The notes under the pieces: generated by a model | Told to the model about the DNA's origin: nothing | Databases searched by the model: none | What the model saw: the letters and a program-made list of their open reading frames with translations, nothing else | Program-made: the position numbers and the translations under genes | Assembly (NCBI GenBank): GCA_947088865.1 | Contig: CAMUHY010000003.1 | Span: 186,001-250,000 of the forward strand | Length of the DNA: 64,000 nucleotides | Source of the DNA: an uncultured Eubacterium sp. | GTDB taxonomy: Bacteria > Bacillota > Clostridia > Lachnospirales > Lachnospiraceae | Direction of reading: 5' to 3' | Shown: piece by piece, positions 9,814 through 18,811 of the stretch | Position numbering within the stretch: the stretch's first letter is position 1 | How the letters are laid out: each line of letters begins with the position of its first letter

Positions 9814-10899
9814 TTATTTAATTCTCTCTGAAACAATATCCCCCATCTGCGTTGTCGAACATTGTGTCATACCCTCTGACATAATATCTACTGTTCTATA
9901 ATTTTCTTTGATTGCCAAAGCAACTGCCGCCTCTATTGCGTCTGCTTCTTTGTCCAAATCAAGCGAATAGCGAAGCATCATTGCGGCGCTAAGAATGGTA
10001 GCCAGTGGATTTGCAATATTTTTTCCAGCAATATCCGGCGCTGAACCATGACTAGGCTCATATAGACCAAGTTTTGTCTTGCCAAGACTTGCACTGGATA
10101 ACATACCAATTGAACCTGTTATCATACTTGCCTCATCGGAAAGAATATCACCAAACATATTCTCTGTAAGAATAACATCAAACTGTCCTGGATTCATTAC
10201 AAGCTGCATAGCACAGTTATCCACAAGCATATTTTCAACTTCCACTTCTGGATAATCCTTTGCCACCTCTGCAACAACCTTTCTCCATAATCTTGAAGAA
10301 TCCAAAACATTTGCCTTATCCACACTCACCAGTTTTTTGCGGCGCTTCATTGCAATCTCAAAACCTTTAATGGCAATTCTTCTAATTTCATTTTCATTAT
10401 ATGTAAGCGTATCTACCGCCGTCATAACACCATCGACTTCTTTAGTCCAACGGTCGCCAAAATATAAACCCCCTGTTAATTCTCTCATAATAACCATATC
10501 AAATCCATTGCCAATTATTTCATTTTTGAGAGGACAAGCGTCTTTTAACTCATTATATAAATATGCTGGGCGAATATTGGCAAATAATTCAAGCTCCTTG
10601 CGAATCTTTAAAAGTCCTGCTTCTGGTCTTAAATTAGGCGCTACATCATACCATTTTGAATTGCCAACATTGCCGCCAACAGCACCTAATAAAACCGCAT
10701 CCGATGCTTTTGCCGTCGCAATGGCTTCATCGGTTAAAGGCACGCCACATGCATCAATAGAACAACCACCCATCAATATCTCTGTGTAATGAAAGATATG
10801 TCCATATTTTTCCCCAACACAGTCAAGCACTTTTCTTGCTTCTCTCACAATTTCTGGTCCAATTCCATCACCTGGAATCAATGTAATATTAAATTCCAT
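9814..10899 (-). CDS. leuB: 3-isopropylmalate dehydrogenase
   Basis: 361 residues. It oxidatively decarboxylates 3-isopropylmalate in leucine synthesis, with NAD and a divalent metal. [15 protein letters not shown] is the N-terminal signature. The Lys-containing [14 protein letters not shown] and the metal-binding [13 protein letters not shown] are present, followed by the adenine-binding [18 protein letters not shown]. The substrate-specificity helix segment [16 protein letters not shown] favours LeuB over isocitrate or tartrate dehydrogenases. It is the first gene of the leuB-ilvD-ilvB transcript. leuA, leuC and leuD are not in the window. Confidence 0.97.
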   Translation of the reverse strand: MEFNITLIPGDGIGPEIVREARKVLDCVGEKYGHIFHYTEILMGGCSIDACGVPLTDEAIATAKASDAVLLGAVGGNVGNSKWYDVAPNLRPEAGLLKIRKELELFANIRPAYLYNELKDACPLKNEIIGNGFDMVIMRELTGGLYFGDRWTKEVDGVMTAVDTLTYNENEIRRIAIKGFEIAMKRRKKLVSVDKANVLDSSRLWRKVVAEVAKDYPEVEVENMLVDNCAMQLVMNPGQFDVILTENMFGDILSDEASMITGSIGMLSSASLGKTKLGLYEPSHGSAPDIAGKNIANPLATILSAAMMLRYSLDLDKEADAIEAAVALAIKENYRTVDIMSEGMTQCSTTQMGDIVSERIK

Positions 10900-10982
10900 A
10901 ATTCACCTCTACTCCTTTCCCAATTCCATTCATACTCCTTGTTTGATGAATATATTTATATCAATAATGTCTAATTCACTAC

Positions 10983-11011
10983 ATCATAACTTATTTTTTA
11001 TTTTTTTTCAA
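10983..11011 (-). promoter_or_regulatory. Sigma-A promoter of leuB-ilvD-ilvB
   Basis: TTGAAA (11011-11006) and TATGAT (10988-10983) with a 17-bp A-rich spacer. The leader of about 77 bases is too short for a T-box, and no T-box core sequence is present. Control is therefore probably by a DNA-binding protein. Confidence 0.75.
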
Positions 11012-11126
11012 GATATTAAAATTTTTTGCTCTTTAAATTAATAAAAATAATAGCGTTGGATTTTTTTCAAGATAAAAATATAAATGCTTTTGACTATATG
11101 AGCAAAAAAAAGATAAAATGGCAATA

Positions 11127-11146
11127 GATATTCGCAATCTGCTACG
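11127..11146 (-). repeat. Dispersed repeat R1, copy b (partial)
   Basis: Minus-strand CGTAGCAGATTGCGAATATC matches the core of copies at 751, 13377 and 50461. It overlaps the end of the adjacent gene and supplies its TAG stop codon. Confidence 0.65.
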
Positions 11147-11618
11147 ATTCTTCATATAGATTATTCCATTGATAAACTATTTCTTGTGAAGATATGATAA
11201 GCTCACATTCTTTATGGTATGGCTCTTTATCAAACCAAATCCAACAATCAAATTTAAACGTTTGATAACCTATATATGAATAAAGAAACTCAAGACTGCA
11301 TAACTTCTCATTGATTTGATGTATCAATTCTTCTATTGTCAATTCTTCTCGAATGATTTTTCCATCTTTTTCTGTAAATATATAGATAGTTACCGCAACT
11401 TTAGCATCATATAAAAGCGTAAAATTCACTTGCCCTTCATCTGTGTAAAACAACTTTTCATTGTCACTATCCTTTTTACTTACCCAAAATCCATCAGGAA
11501 ACAAAAAAGAAAGAAGTTTATTCTTTAGTGAAATTCGAGTAGCTTTACAGTCATGCAAACTAACATTTGTATCTTGTGTAATAAGTTCTGTGTTTGTATG
11601 ATGATGGTATTGATACAT
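11142..11618 (-). CDS. Hypothetical protein
   Basis: 158 residues, family not recognised. It has no signal peptide or membrane helix. It is acidic, rich in aromatic residues and in alternating hydrophobic strands (VNFTLLYDAKVAVTIYIF, then TFKFDCWIWF), which suggests a small beta-rich cytoplasmic fold. Its last codons and stop lie in a dispersed repeat, so the original C-terminus may have been replaced. It is a lone gene between the leuB promoter region and a divergent plus-strand pair. Reading frame and composition look like real coding sequence. Confidence 0.6.
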   Translation of the reverse strand: MYQYHHHTNTELITQDTNVSLHDCKATRISLKNKLLSFLFPDGFWVSKKDSDNEKLFYTDEGQVNFTLLYDAKVAVTIYIFTEKDGKIIREELTIEELIHQINEKLCSLEFLYSYIGYQTFKFDCWIWFDKEPYHKECELIISSQEIVYQWNNLYEES

Positions 11619-11766
11619 ATAAGCCTTCCTTTCTGTACTGCTGTTTATATATAAATAATCAATATACTTTATTCTTGAATTATGTATTATTGAATTATAT
11701 CATATGTAATAAATTAGTACATTTTAAATTTATGCTCTTTCTTTGTAAAAAATAAAGATTTACCTA

Positions 11767-11794
11767 TTGACAAAATTGTAAATTATGGTATGCT
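11767..11794 (+). promoter_or_regulatory. Sigma-A promoter for the nucleotidyltransferase-nfi pair
   Basis: TTGACA (11767-11772) and TATGCT (11789-11794) with a 16-bp spacer and a TGG just before the -10, an extended-type signal. The first start codon is about 55 bases downstream. Confidence 0.65.
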
Positions 11795-11854
11795 TTAATG
11801 ATTTAACTTCGTTAAATGGTCGGCTAGGGATTTTTATTATTGGAGGTATGTATT

Positions 11855-12490
11855 ATGCACGATTTTGTTTATGTTACAAAAAAGAAAGCACAACCTATTA
11901 AAAATGAATTATATCAAATACTTTTTGAAGTACAAGATATTGTAAGAAAATTTTTCACATTTCAATTTACTCTTGTTGGCAGTTCAAGCAATAATATGAT
12001 TACTTATGATAAAAAGTCAAATATAGGATTTGATTTTGATTTTAATATTGAAGTAAATGATGATGAAGAAAATTATAGTCCTAAAGAAATTCGTACTATC
12101 ATTAAAAATGCAATTAATCAAGTATCATATCGATATGGTTACAAAAATTGTGAAGATTCCACTAGCGTATTAACTATAAAAAAAGTAAATACATCCACTT
12201 GTAAAATTATACATAGCTGCGATTTTGCCATAGTATATAACTGTAATGATGGAAGACAACAATATATACGGTTTAATAAAAAAATTAATAATTACACTTG
12301 GGAATATCGAGGGAATGGGTTTAAGGGCTTATCCAAAAAAATGAAATGGTTAAAAAATAATCACTATTGGGGAGAATTAAGAGATTATTATATTAAAAAG
12401 AAAAATTATAATAATAATTCTGATAAACATTCACGGTCAATTTTTGCAGAATCTATAAATGAACTATATCAAAAAAAGATAAATCAATAG
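11855..12490 (+). CDS. Nucleotidyltransferase-fold protein
   Basis: 211 residues from the ATG at 11855, chosen because GGAGG sits 8 bases before it; an in-frame TTG at 11840 lies upstream of that site. The core GSSSNNMI followed about 14 residues later by DFDFNIEV matches the G-S...DxD active site of the polymerase-beta nucleotidyltransferase superfamily. A third acidic strand is visible at SCDFAIVYN. The C-terminal part is very basic and Asn/Lys-rich. Which nucleotide and acceptor it uses cannot be told. It could be a small tRNA- or protein-modifying enzyme, an antitoxin-type minimal transferase or a remote CD-NTase relative. No effector gene of a defence operon is next to it. The endonuclease V gene starts 13 bp after its stop, so they probably share a transcript. 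Confidence 0.65.
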   Translation: MHDFVYVTKKKAQPIKNELYQILFEVQDIVRKFFTFQFTLVGSSSNNMITYDKKSNIGFDFDFNIEVNDDEENYSPKEIRTIIKNAINQVSYRYGYKNCEDSTSVLTIKKVNTSTCKIIHSCDFAIVYNCNDGRQQYIRFNKKINNYTWEYRGNGFKGLSKKMKWLKNNHYWGELRDYYIKKKNYNNNSDKHSRSIFAESINELYQKKINQ

Positions 12491-12503
12491 AAAGAAAAAT
12501 CAT

Positions 12504-13220
12504 ATGAAACTATTAGAAACAAACCAATTTTCAACATTATCCGAATCGGATTGCATTCAAATCCAACAAGAATTATCCCAATATGTTGTAGAAAAAAACA
12601 CCATTCCCTTAGACGATATTCAAACTGTTGCAGGCGTTGATATTGCTTACTGGAAAAAAGAAGAAACAGAATGGGCTGTATGTTGTATTGTCGTTCTTGA
12701 TATCCATAAAAAAATGGTGATAGAACAAAAGCATGTTGCTGATAAAATTAAATTTCCTTATATTCCAGGTTGTTTTGCCTTTCGTGAATTACCGCTTGTT
12801 ATTCAGACTGCTGCCAAATTAAGTCATCAGCCTAATCTATTTTTATTTGATGGAAATGGTATATTACATCCTAGAATGATGGGTTTAGCAACTCATGCTT
12901 CCTTTTATCTAAAAACGCCAACAATTGGCATTGCAAAGCGATATTTTCAGGTAGAAGGCGCACAATATTGTATACCAGAAAACACTGCTGGCTCTTATAC
13001 GGATATTATAAAAGAACAGAAAATATTGGGACGTGCTATCCGAACCCATACCAATGTAAAACCAATCTTTGCCTCCGTAGGAAACTATATTGATATTGAC
13101 ACCGTAACAAAACTAGCGCTTCAATTCACCAACAAAGAAAGCCATATTCCTATTCCAACTCGACTAGCGGACTTAGAAACTCATAAAAGACGAGCTGAAC
13201 TTTTAGAAATGAAATCTTAA
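12504..13220 (+). CDS. nfi: Endonuclease V (deoxyinosine 3' endonuclease)
   Basis: 238 residues, normal size. The enzyme nicks DNA one bond 3' of deoxyinosine to start repair of deaminated adenine. Metal-binding residues are seen in AGVDIAYW (Asp46), FRELPL (Glu95) and DGNGILHPRMMG (Asp116), in the family order. The conserved YIPGCFAFRE segment, with the wedge tyrosine, precedes Glu95. It follows the nucleotidyltransferase-like gene by 13 bp on the plus strand, opposite to most of its neighbours. Confidence 0.95.
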   Translation: MKLLETNQFSTLSESDCIQIQQELSQYVVEKNTIPLDDIQTVAGVDIAYWKKEETEWAVCCIVVLDIHKKMVIEQKHVADKIKFPYIPGCFAFRELPLVIQTAAKLSHQPNLFLFDGNGILHPRMMGLATHASFYLKTPTIGIAKRYFQVEGAQYCIPENTAGSYTDIIKEQKILGRAIRTHTNVKPIFASVGNYIDIDTVTKLALQFTNKESHIPIPTRLADLETHKRRAELLEMKS

Positions 13221-13288
13221 ATCAATATCAAATATTTTGCATATGTAGTATTGTTTTTAAAGAATATTTCAGATAATAAATATTTTAA

Positions 13289-13405
13289 CCTCATCAAGAA
13301 AGTCCCCCACTTCAATGCTGCAAAAGCATAAGTGAGGGACTTGCGTCACGATAGTAATTAGGTGGTTTACACAAGTAGCGTAGCAGATTGCGAATATCGG
13401 CTTAA
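13289..13405 (+). repeat. Dispersed repeat R1, copy c, carrying an inserted hairpin
   Basis: It begins AACCTCATCAAGAAAGT and ends GTAGCGTAGCAGATTGCGAA then TATCGGCTTAAC, as in the 50451 copy. About 70 bases are interposed, including a strong hairpin whose arms are AGTCCCCCACTT (13301-13312) and AAGTGAGGGACTT (13330-13342). The hairpin lies between the convergent ends of nfi and the ATPase gene and could act as a bidirectional terminator. A 15-bp piece of the hairpin arm recurs at 22599-22613. Confidence 0.65.
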
Positions 13406-13422
13406 CTATAATTTAGGAAAAC

Positions 13423-15771
13423 CTATTTGCTATTTCTTTCAAAAAATTTATCTACTAATTTACACATTACAATAAATATTGGAACTGCTCCCACCATCCA
13501 ACACGCTGTTTGAATGATCTGATTAATCGTAAGTGGATAAATTGCAAAGACTTCTTTTAAAAATAGAACACTCAAAACAATTCCTATGGTCATCATAATA
13601 CATACAGCAATACGAATCTTATCCATAGGCATACAAACTCGTATCAATTCACACATACCAACAGCAAGTAAAATCAGTATAACAATGGTTGATAACTGTT
13701 CATGTGCGGTCTTTGTAATACTTCCGATAACAACAAATATTGCCACTAAAAGAAAATCCGTAATTGCGGCTGGCAATGCTTTCATAATTACATTTCTTAA
13801 AAACCGCCCTTTAATAAGACTCTTACTCGGCTGCAATGCCAACAAAAATCCTGGCGCACCAATAGTAAACGCTCCAAGCAAAGACAACTGTGTTGGATAT
13901 AATGGATAACGGTTCCCTGAAAGCATAGAGAATAAAGCTAAAAGAATAGAAAATATATTTTTAACAATAAACAAAGAGGCTGTTCGCTGAATATTATTGA
14001 CAACTCGTCTTCCTTCTAATACCACAGAAGGCATACATGAAAAGTTGGAATCCAACAAAACAATCTGAGCGACATTTGAGGCCGCCTCACTTCCTGAACC
14101 AAATGCAATACTGCAATCTGCACTTTTAAGCGCCAGCACATCATTGACACCATCACCTGTCATAGCTACAACATTGCCTGCCTTTTTTAAAGCCTGAACC
14201 AATCTCTTTTTTTGGTCTGGCTGCACTCTTCCAAAAATGGTATATCGTTCTGCTGCCTCCTCAATTTCTTCATCGGTCTCAAGAGAAGAAGCATCAACAA
14301 ACATATCCGAATGAGCTATTCCTGCATCTTTTGCAACGCATGAAACTGTCAATGGATTATCTCCTGAAATAACCTTTATCTCAACGCCTTGATTCGCAAA
14401 ATATTCAAAAGTCTCTCTTGCTTCTTTTCTTATAGCATTGCCTAGAACAACAATCGCCATTGGAACAATCGGTTTTTCTAATGGGTGTCCATCAAGCTGC
14501 CCATCATATATGCCAAATATAAGTACACGCATACCACGTCTAGCATATTCTTCTATCTGTTTTTGATAATTACAATAATCGTCAAGCAAAACTTTTTCAG
14601 GCGCACCAATAATATAATTTTTTCCATCCTCCATCTGAGCAGAACTAAATTTTGTCTCCGACGAAAAGCCAAACGTTTTTACCGCTTTCAAACCTTCTGA
14701 TTTTGTAAAATACGCTTTTAATGTATTCATTGTATTATTATCATTATCAAGTACAGATACAAGGTTTCCTATCTTATTAAAAATGTCTTCTTTTGACACA
14801 TTCATTTTTATAGGTACAACCTCATTTACAGACATTTTATTTTCAGTAATCGTTCCTGTCTTATCAACACACAGCACATTCACTCTTGCAAGCGTTTCAA
14901 CACAAGCCATCTCATGTACTAAGACATTTTTTTTGCCAAGCCTCATAACACTTACAACAAGCGCTACGCTTGTAAGAAGATAAAGCCCTTCTGGAATCAT
15001 GCCGACAAGTGCTGCAATAACGGCAACGACACTCTGAGAAACATTGTGATGCAGCAAAAAGTACGTTTGGCAAAACATTAAAATTCCAATCGGTATAATT
15101 GCTATGCCAATTGTTTTTACCAACTTATCTAGGGAGCTCATCATCTCCGTTTTCTGCTTTTTTCTGGACGCCTTTGCCTCTAATGCAATCTTTGAAGCAT
15201 AGGAATCCAGTCCTACATGCTCCAATACAGCCCTGCACTCACCTGCGACAACAAAACTTCCCGACAAAAGCTTATCGCCGACATCCTTTGTTATCTCGTC
15301 CGCTTCCCCTGTAACAAGAGCCTCATTTACTCGAACACTGCCATTTACAACTATGGCGTCCGCACTAATTTGCTTGCCCGCACCAAGTATACATAAATCG
15401 CCAAGCACAAGCTCTTCGGACAACACTTTTTTCTCTTTTCCATCTCTTATTACCGTAGAATAGGAGGCGTTTAATAATGTTAATTTATCGAGAACTCTCT
15501 TTGTCCGAATCTCCTGCACAATACCAATCAGCATATTAATGATAATAATAGGCAAAAATGTCATATTAATATAGGAGTGTACTAAGGCAAGCATTAGTGT
15601 AAAAATAAAAAATATTAAGTTAAAATACGTAAATACATTGCCTGCTATAATCTGCCCTACTGTTTTGGACTGATTCTTGACAGGCTCATTATACAGCCCT
15701 TCCTTGATACGCTTTTCTACCTGTTTAGAAGATAGACCTGTATTTACATCTGTTTGTATATCCATAGGCAA
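13423..15771 (-). CDS. Cation-transporting P-type ATPase (CtpE-like)
   Basis: 782 residues, a complete P-type pump. The actuator motif is LVTGEADE (about residue 152), the membrane motif PEGL is at 260, the phosphorylated aspartate is Asp303 in DKTGTIT, and the hinge GDGVNDVLALKSAD is near residue 545. The nucleotide domain is short. About ten membrane helices are visible, including the C-terminal block. It lacks N-terminal CxxC heavy-metal domains, and PEGL instead of CPx argues against copper, zinc or cadmium transport. It resembles the CtpE group, for which calcium transport is reported in mycobacteria; the substrate here is inferred. Its stop is followed by the R1 hairpin. yajC ends 6 bp upstream. 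Confidence 0.88.
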   Translation of the reverse strand: MPMDIQTDVNTGLSSKQVEKRIKEGLYNEPVKNQSKTVGQIIAGNVFTYFNLIFFIFTLMLALVHSYINMTFLPIIIINMLIGIVQEIRTKRVLDKLTLLNASYSTVIRDGKEKKVLSEELVLGDLCILGAGKQISADAIVVNGSVRVNEALVTGEADEITKDVGDKLLSGSFVVAGECRAVLEHVGLDSYASKIALEAKASRKKQKTEMMSSLDKLVKTIGIAIIPIGILMFCQTYFLLHHNVSQSVVAVIAALVGMIPEGLYLLTSVALVVSVMRLGKKNVLVHEMACVETLARVNVLCVDKTGTITENKMSVNEVVPIKMNVSKEDIFNKIGNLVSVLDNDNNTMNTLKAYFTKSEGLKAVKTFGFSSETKFSSAQMEDGKNYIIGAPEKVLLDDYCNYQKQIEEYARRGMRVLIFGIYDGQLDGHPLEKPIVPMAIVVLGNAIRKEARETFEYFANQGVEIKVISGDNPLTVSCVAKDAGIAHSDMFVDASSLETDEEIEEAAERYTIFGRVQPDQKKRLVQALKKAGNVVAMTGDGVNDVLALKSADCSIAFGSGSEAASNVAQIVLLDSNFSCMPSVVLEGRRVVNNIQRTASLFIVKNIFSILLALFSMLSGNRYPLYPTQLSLLGAFTIGAPGFLLALQPSKSLIKGRFLRNVIMKALPAAITDFLLVAIFVVIGSITKTAHEQLSTIVILILLAVGMCELIRVCMPMDKIRIAVCIMMTIGIVLSVLFLKEVFAIYPLTINQIIQTACWMVGAVPIFIVMCKLVDKFFERNSK

Positions 15772-15777
15772 TTTCCA

Positions 15778-16062
15778 TTAATCTTCTACTGACACTGCTT
15801 TTTCCACCTGAGCAATTGCACTTTTTTGCATTGAGATACGGCAATTTTTATTATTGCCAAACTCAACAATAACATCATCATCTGTCATATCTATGATAAC
15901 TCCATAAAATCCACTGGTGGTAAGAATATAATCACCTTTTCCAATAGAATCCATAAGTGCTTGCTGCTGCTGTTTTTGCTTTTTTTGTGGCTTGATTGCA
16001 AGAAAGTAAAATAGAGCAATCAATGCTACCACATAAACGACGATAACAATTCCTTGTTGCAT
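15778..16062 (-). CDS. yajC: Preprotein translocase subunit YajC
   Basis: 94 residues from the ATG at 16062, selected because GGAG lies 8 bases upstream; the longer frame to 16125 has no such site. One N-terminal membrane helix (VIVVYVVALIALFYFLA) is followed by the family's basic PQKKQKQQQQ patch and a small cytoplasmic domain (GDYILTTSGFYGVI). YajC joins SecDF and SecYEG in protein export. secD and secF do not follow; the ATPase gene does. It sits downstream of tgt, a pairing that is widely conserved. Confidence 0.95.
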   Translation of the reverse strand: MQQGIVIVVYVVALIALFYFLAIKPQKKQKQQQQALMDSIGKGDYILTTSGFYGVIIDMTDDDVIVEFGNNKNCRISMQKSAIAQVEKAVSVED

Positions 16063-16276
16063 ATAAAAATCTCCATTCCTGCGCTGCTTTTTTATTAAAC
16101 GATAAACTTTACTCAACCATAACAAACGTTATGTGAATATATATTTTGTGCCAAGCAGCACACAGACACAAATTCATTTTTAGCCCCATAAAGGCATCTA
16201 ACTTTTTCCATAATATATTACATTAATTTTATCAGCCTGTCCAGTACGTTCCATTATTTTATAATCTTTTAAGTTA

Positions 16277-17404
16277 TTATTCGTATGTTTTCATCATTTC
16301 CAACCGTTTTGTCTTAAATGAATGGTACTGTCCTGCCTCAATAGCATCTCGTATATCTTCCATCAAATGATTATAATAATACAAGTTATGAATCACACAA
16401 AGCCTCATTCCAAGCATTTCTTTTGCTTTTAATAAATGTCTGATATATGCCCTTGAATATTGACACGCCTCACATGGACACCCTTCCTCTATTGGATTAT
16501 CGTCTTTTTCATATTTTGCGTTAAATAAGTTGATTTTTCCAAACTTCGTATACACATGTCCATGTCTGCCATTTCTTGAAGGATACACACAGTCAAAAAA
16601 ATCAATGCCTCGCTCCACTGCCTCTAATATATTGGCTGGCGTACCGACGCCCATAAGATATGTCGGTTTATCTTTTGGCAGATAGGGAACCGTCTCATCA
16701 AGAATATGATACATTTCCTCATGGGTTTCGCCAACAGCCAAACCGCCTACTGCATACCCATCTAAGTGCATATCAGCAATATATTTTGCATGTTCAATTC
16801 GTATATCGGAATAGACCGCTCCCTGATTAATTCCAAAAAGCAATTGATTCGGATTAACCGTATCAGGCAGTTTATTTAGTCTTTTCATCTCATTTTTACA
16901 GCGCACCAGCCATCTTGAAGTCCGTTCAACTGAATTTTCTACATAGGCTCTATCCGCTTTTGCCGGCGCACATTCATCAAACGCCATAGCAATTGTTGAA
17001 CCTAAATTTGACTGAATCTGCATACTTTCCTCTGGTCCCATAAATATTTTATGACCGTCAATATGACTGTTAAAGGTAACGCCTTCTTCTTTTATCTTTC
17101 TAAGTCCTGCTAAGGAAAACACCTGAAATCCGCCGGAATCGGTAAGAATCGGCTTATTCCAATTCATAAACCGATGAAGTCCACCCATCTGTTTAATCAA
17201 TTTATCACCTGTACGTACATGAAGATGGTATGTGTTTGACAATTCCACCTGCGTTCCTATTTTTTGTAAATCCATTGTTGACACAGCACCTTTTATCGCT
17301 CCAACTGTCCCAACATTCATAAATACAGGCGTCTGAATTGTCCCATGCACCGTTTCCATAACAGCTCTTTTCGCACGTCCATCTGTATTAAGTATCTTGT
17401 ACAT
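16277..17404 (-). CDS. tgt: tRNA-guanine (queuine/preQ1) transglycosylase
   Basis: 375 residues from the ATG at 17404 (AAAGGG upstream). The enzyme exchanges guanine 34 of GUN-anticodon tRNAs for preQ1 on the way to queuosine. The active-site segment LTDSGGFQVFSLA holds the substrate-binding Asp, and NLFNAKYEKDDNPIEEGC marks the C-terminal region. The zinc ligands are in CPCEACQYSRAY and a later His in CVIHNLYYY. A second catalytic Asp lies in GIDFFDCVYPSRNGRHG. The tgt-yajC order is conserved among bacteria; queA is not in the window. Confidence 0.97.
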   Translation of the reverse strand: MYKILNTDGRAKRAVMETVHGTIQTPVFMNVGTVGAIKGAVSTMDLQKIGTQVELSNTYHLHVRTGDKLIKQMGGLHRFMNWNKPILTDSGGFQVFSLAGLRKIKEEGVTFNSHIDGHKIFMGPEESMQIQSNLGSTIAMAFDECAPAKADRAYVENSVERTSRWLVRCKNEMKRLNKLPDTVNPNQLLFGINQGAVYSDIRIEHAKYIADMHLDGYAVGGLAVGETHEEMYHILDETVPYLPKDKPTYLMGVGTPANILEAVERGIDFFDCVYPSRNGRHGHVYTKFGKINLFNAKYEKDDNPIEEGCPCEACQYSRAYIRHLLKAKEMLGMRLCVIHNLYYYNHLMEDIRDAIEAGQYHSFKTKRLEMMKTYE

Positions 17405-17546
17405 AATAAATCCCTTTATTGTAATATTTGCCAGCACAAAGAATTGTTTGCATATAGCATACTTTTTACAATATCAACCTTTCGTTGTAATATTTGCTCG
17501 TGTGAAATCATTTCAATATAAAAGTCGAAACCAACTCCATCAATCT

Positions 17547-18653
17547 TTAATTTTCACGATTATAAAACCCCACAATCTTATCGATTGTCGATGTCATATT
17601 TTCTAATATCAAATCGACCAGTGTAAGCGCCGCCATCGCCTCAACAACAACAACTGCTCTTGGCACAATCATTGGGTCATGACGACCTTTTATAGAAACT
17701 TGTATATTTTCACCTTGTTTGTTGACCGTATCCTGTATTGCAGATATAGACGGTGTTGGCTTAATGGCTGCCCTAAACACAATGTCTGCTCCATCACTCA
17801 TGCCGCCTAAAACGCCGCCTGAATGATTGGTCTTTTTTATGATATTCTTTCCTTCCATCACAAATGCATCATTATTGGTAAAACCTGTTGCTTTTGCCGC
17901 CATAAAACCATCTCCCATTTCAAAGCCTTTTACTGCTCCAATAGACATCACTGCTTTTGCAAGATTGGCATCCAATTTATCAAATACAGGTTCACCAATA
18001 CCGGGCATAACGCCGCTTATCACACACTCAATAACGCCGCCGACAGAATCACCTTTCGCCATCTGCTCTTTGGCAAATAACTCAACCTTCTGTGCTGCCT
18101 GTTTATCTGGCATATTAAAAGGATTTAAAGCAGCTTCTTCCATATTGAAAGAATTATAATCAATTGCTATCCCACCAATTTCTTTAGAATATGTAGTACA
18201 TGTAATACCTAACTGTTTTAATATCTTTACTGCAATTGCTCCTGCGGCAACTCTGCCTATGGTCTCTCTTCCAGAACTTCTGCCGCCGCCTCGATAATCC
18301 CTAAAGCCATATTTTTCATCAAATGTATAATCTGCATGTCCTGGTCTATAATACGATGCAATTTCTGAATAGTCTGATGAACGCTGTGTAGTATTTAAAA
18401 CCATCATGGAAATAGGCGTACCTGTTGTTTTCCCTTCAAACACACCCGATAATAACTGAACAGTGTCACTTTCCTTCCTTTGTGTAGTAAATTTTGATTG
18501 TCCAGGTTTTCTTCTATCTAAAAATATTTGAATATCCTCCTCACAAAGCTCAACGCCAGACGGACACCCATCTACAACTACACCCAATGCTTTGCCATGC
18601 GACTCGCCCCATGTTGTAATTCTTAATATATTGCCATAAGTAGAACCTGCCAT
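17547..18653 (-). CDS. aroC: Chorismate synthase
   Basis: 368 residues from the ATG at 18653. AGAAAGGAAG lies just upstream and the protein then opens MAGSTYGNILRITTWGESHG, the family signature. It removes phosphate from EPSP to give chorismate, using reduced FMN, as the last step of the shikimate pathway. Further signatures are the RPGHADYTF region, GRSSGRETIGRVAAGAIA with flavin-binding residues, and the C-terminal KGRHDPMIVPRAV. It stands alone among unrelated genes; no other aro gene is in the window. Confidence 0.97.
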   Translation of the reverse strand: MAGSTYGNILRITTWGESHGKALGVVVDGCPSGVELCEEDIQIFLDRRKPGQSKFTTQRKESDTVQLLSGVFEGKTTGTPISMMVLNTTQRSSDYSEIASYYRPGHADYTFDEKYGFRDYRGGGRSSGRETIGRVAAGAIAVKILKQLGITCTTYSKEIGGIAIDYNSFNMEEAALNPFNMPDKQAAQKVELFAKEQMAKGDSVGGVIECVISGVMPGIGEPVFDKLDANLAKAVMSIGAVKGFEMGDGFMAAKATGFTNNDAFVMEGKNIIKKTNHSGGVLGGMSDGADIVFRAAIKPTPSISAIQDTVNKQGENIQVSIKGRHDPMIVPRAVVVVEAMAALTLVDLILENMTSTIDKIVGFYNREN

Positions 18654-18811
18654 AAAATATTTCTTCCTTTCTGTATTCTGTAAACTGGTTAAGTGAATTT
18701 TATTTTTCATTTTTAATCTTATTTCGATATTGCTTTTATACAATAAAAATTTATTGCAAAAAAGATTCAAAAATATACATACACCAATTTTGTCATTAAC
18801 CCTTTTTAATT

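Noticed and set aside
10900..11141. Possible T-box or leader peptide before leuB
   Set aside because: The promoter leaves only about 77 bases of leader, and no T-box core (TGGNACCGCG) or run of Leu/Val/Ile codons is present.
11855..12490. CBASS-type defence operon around the nucleotidyltransferase-like gene
   Set aside because: The neighbours are endonuclease V and a hypothetical gene on the other strand; there is no effector, Cap2/Cap3 or membrane killer protein.
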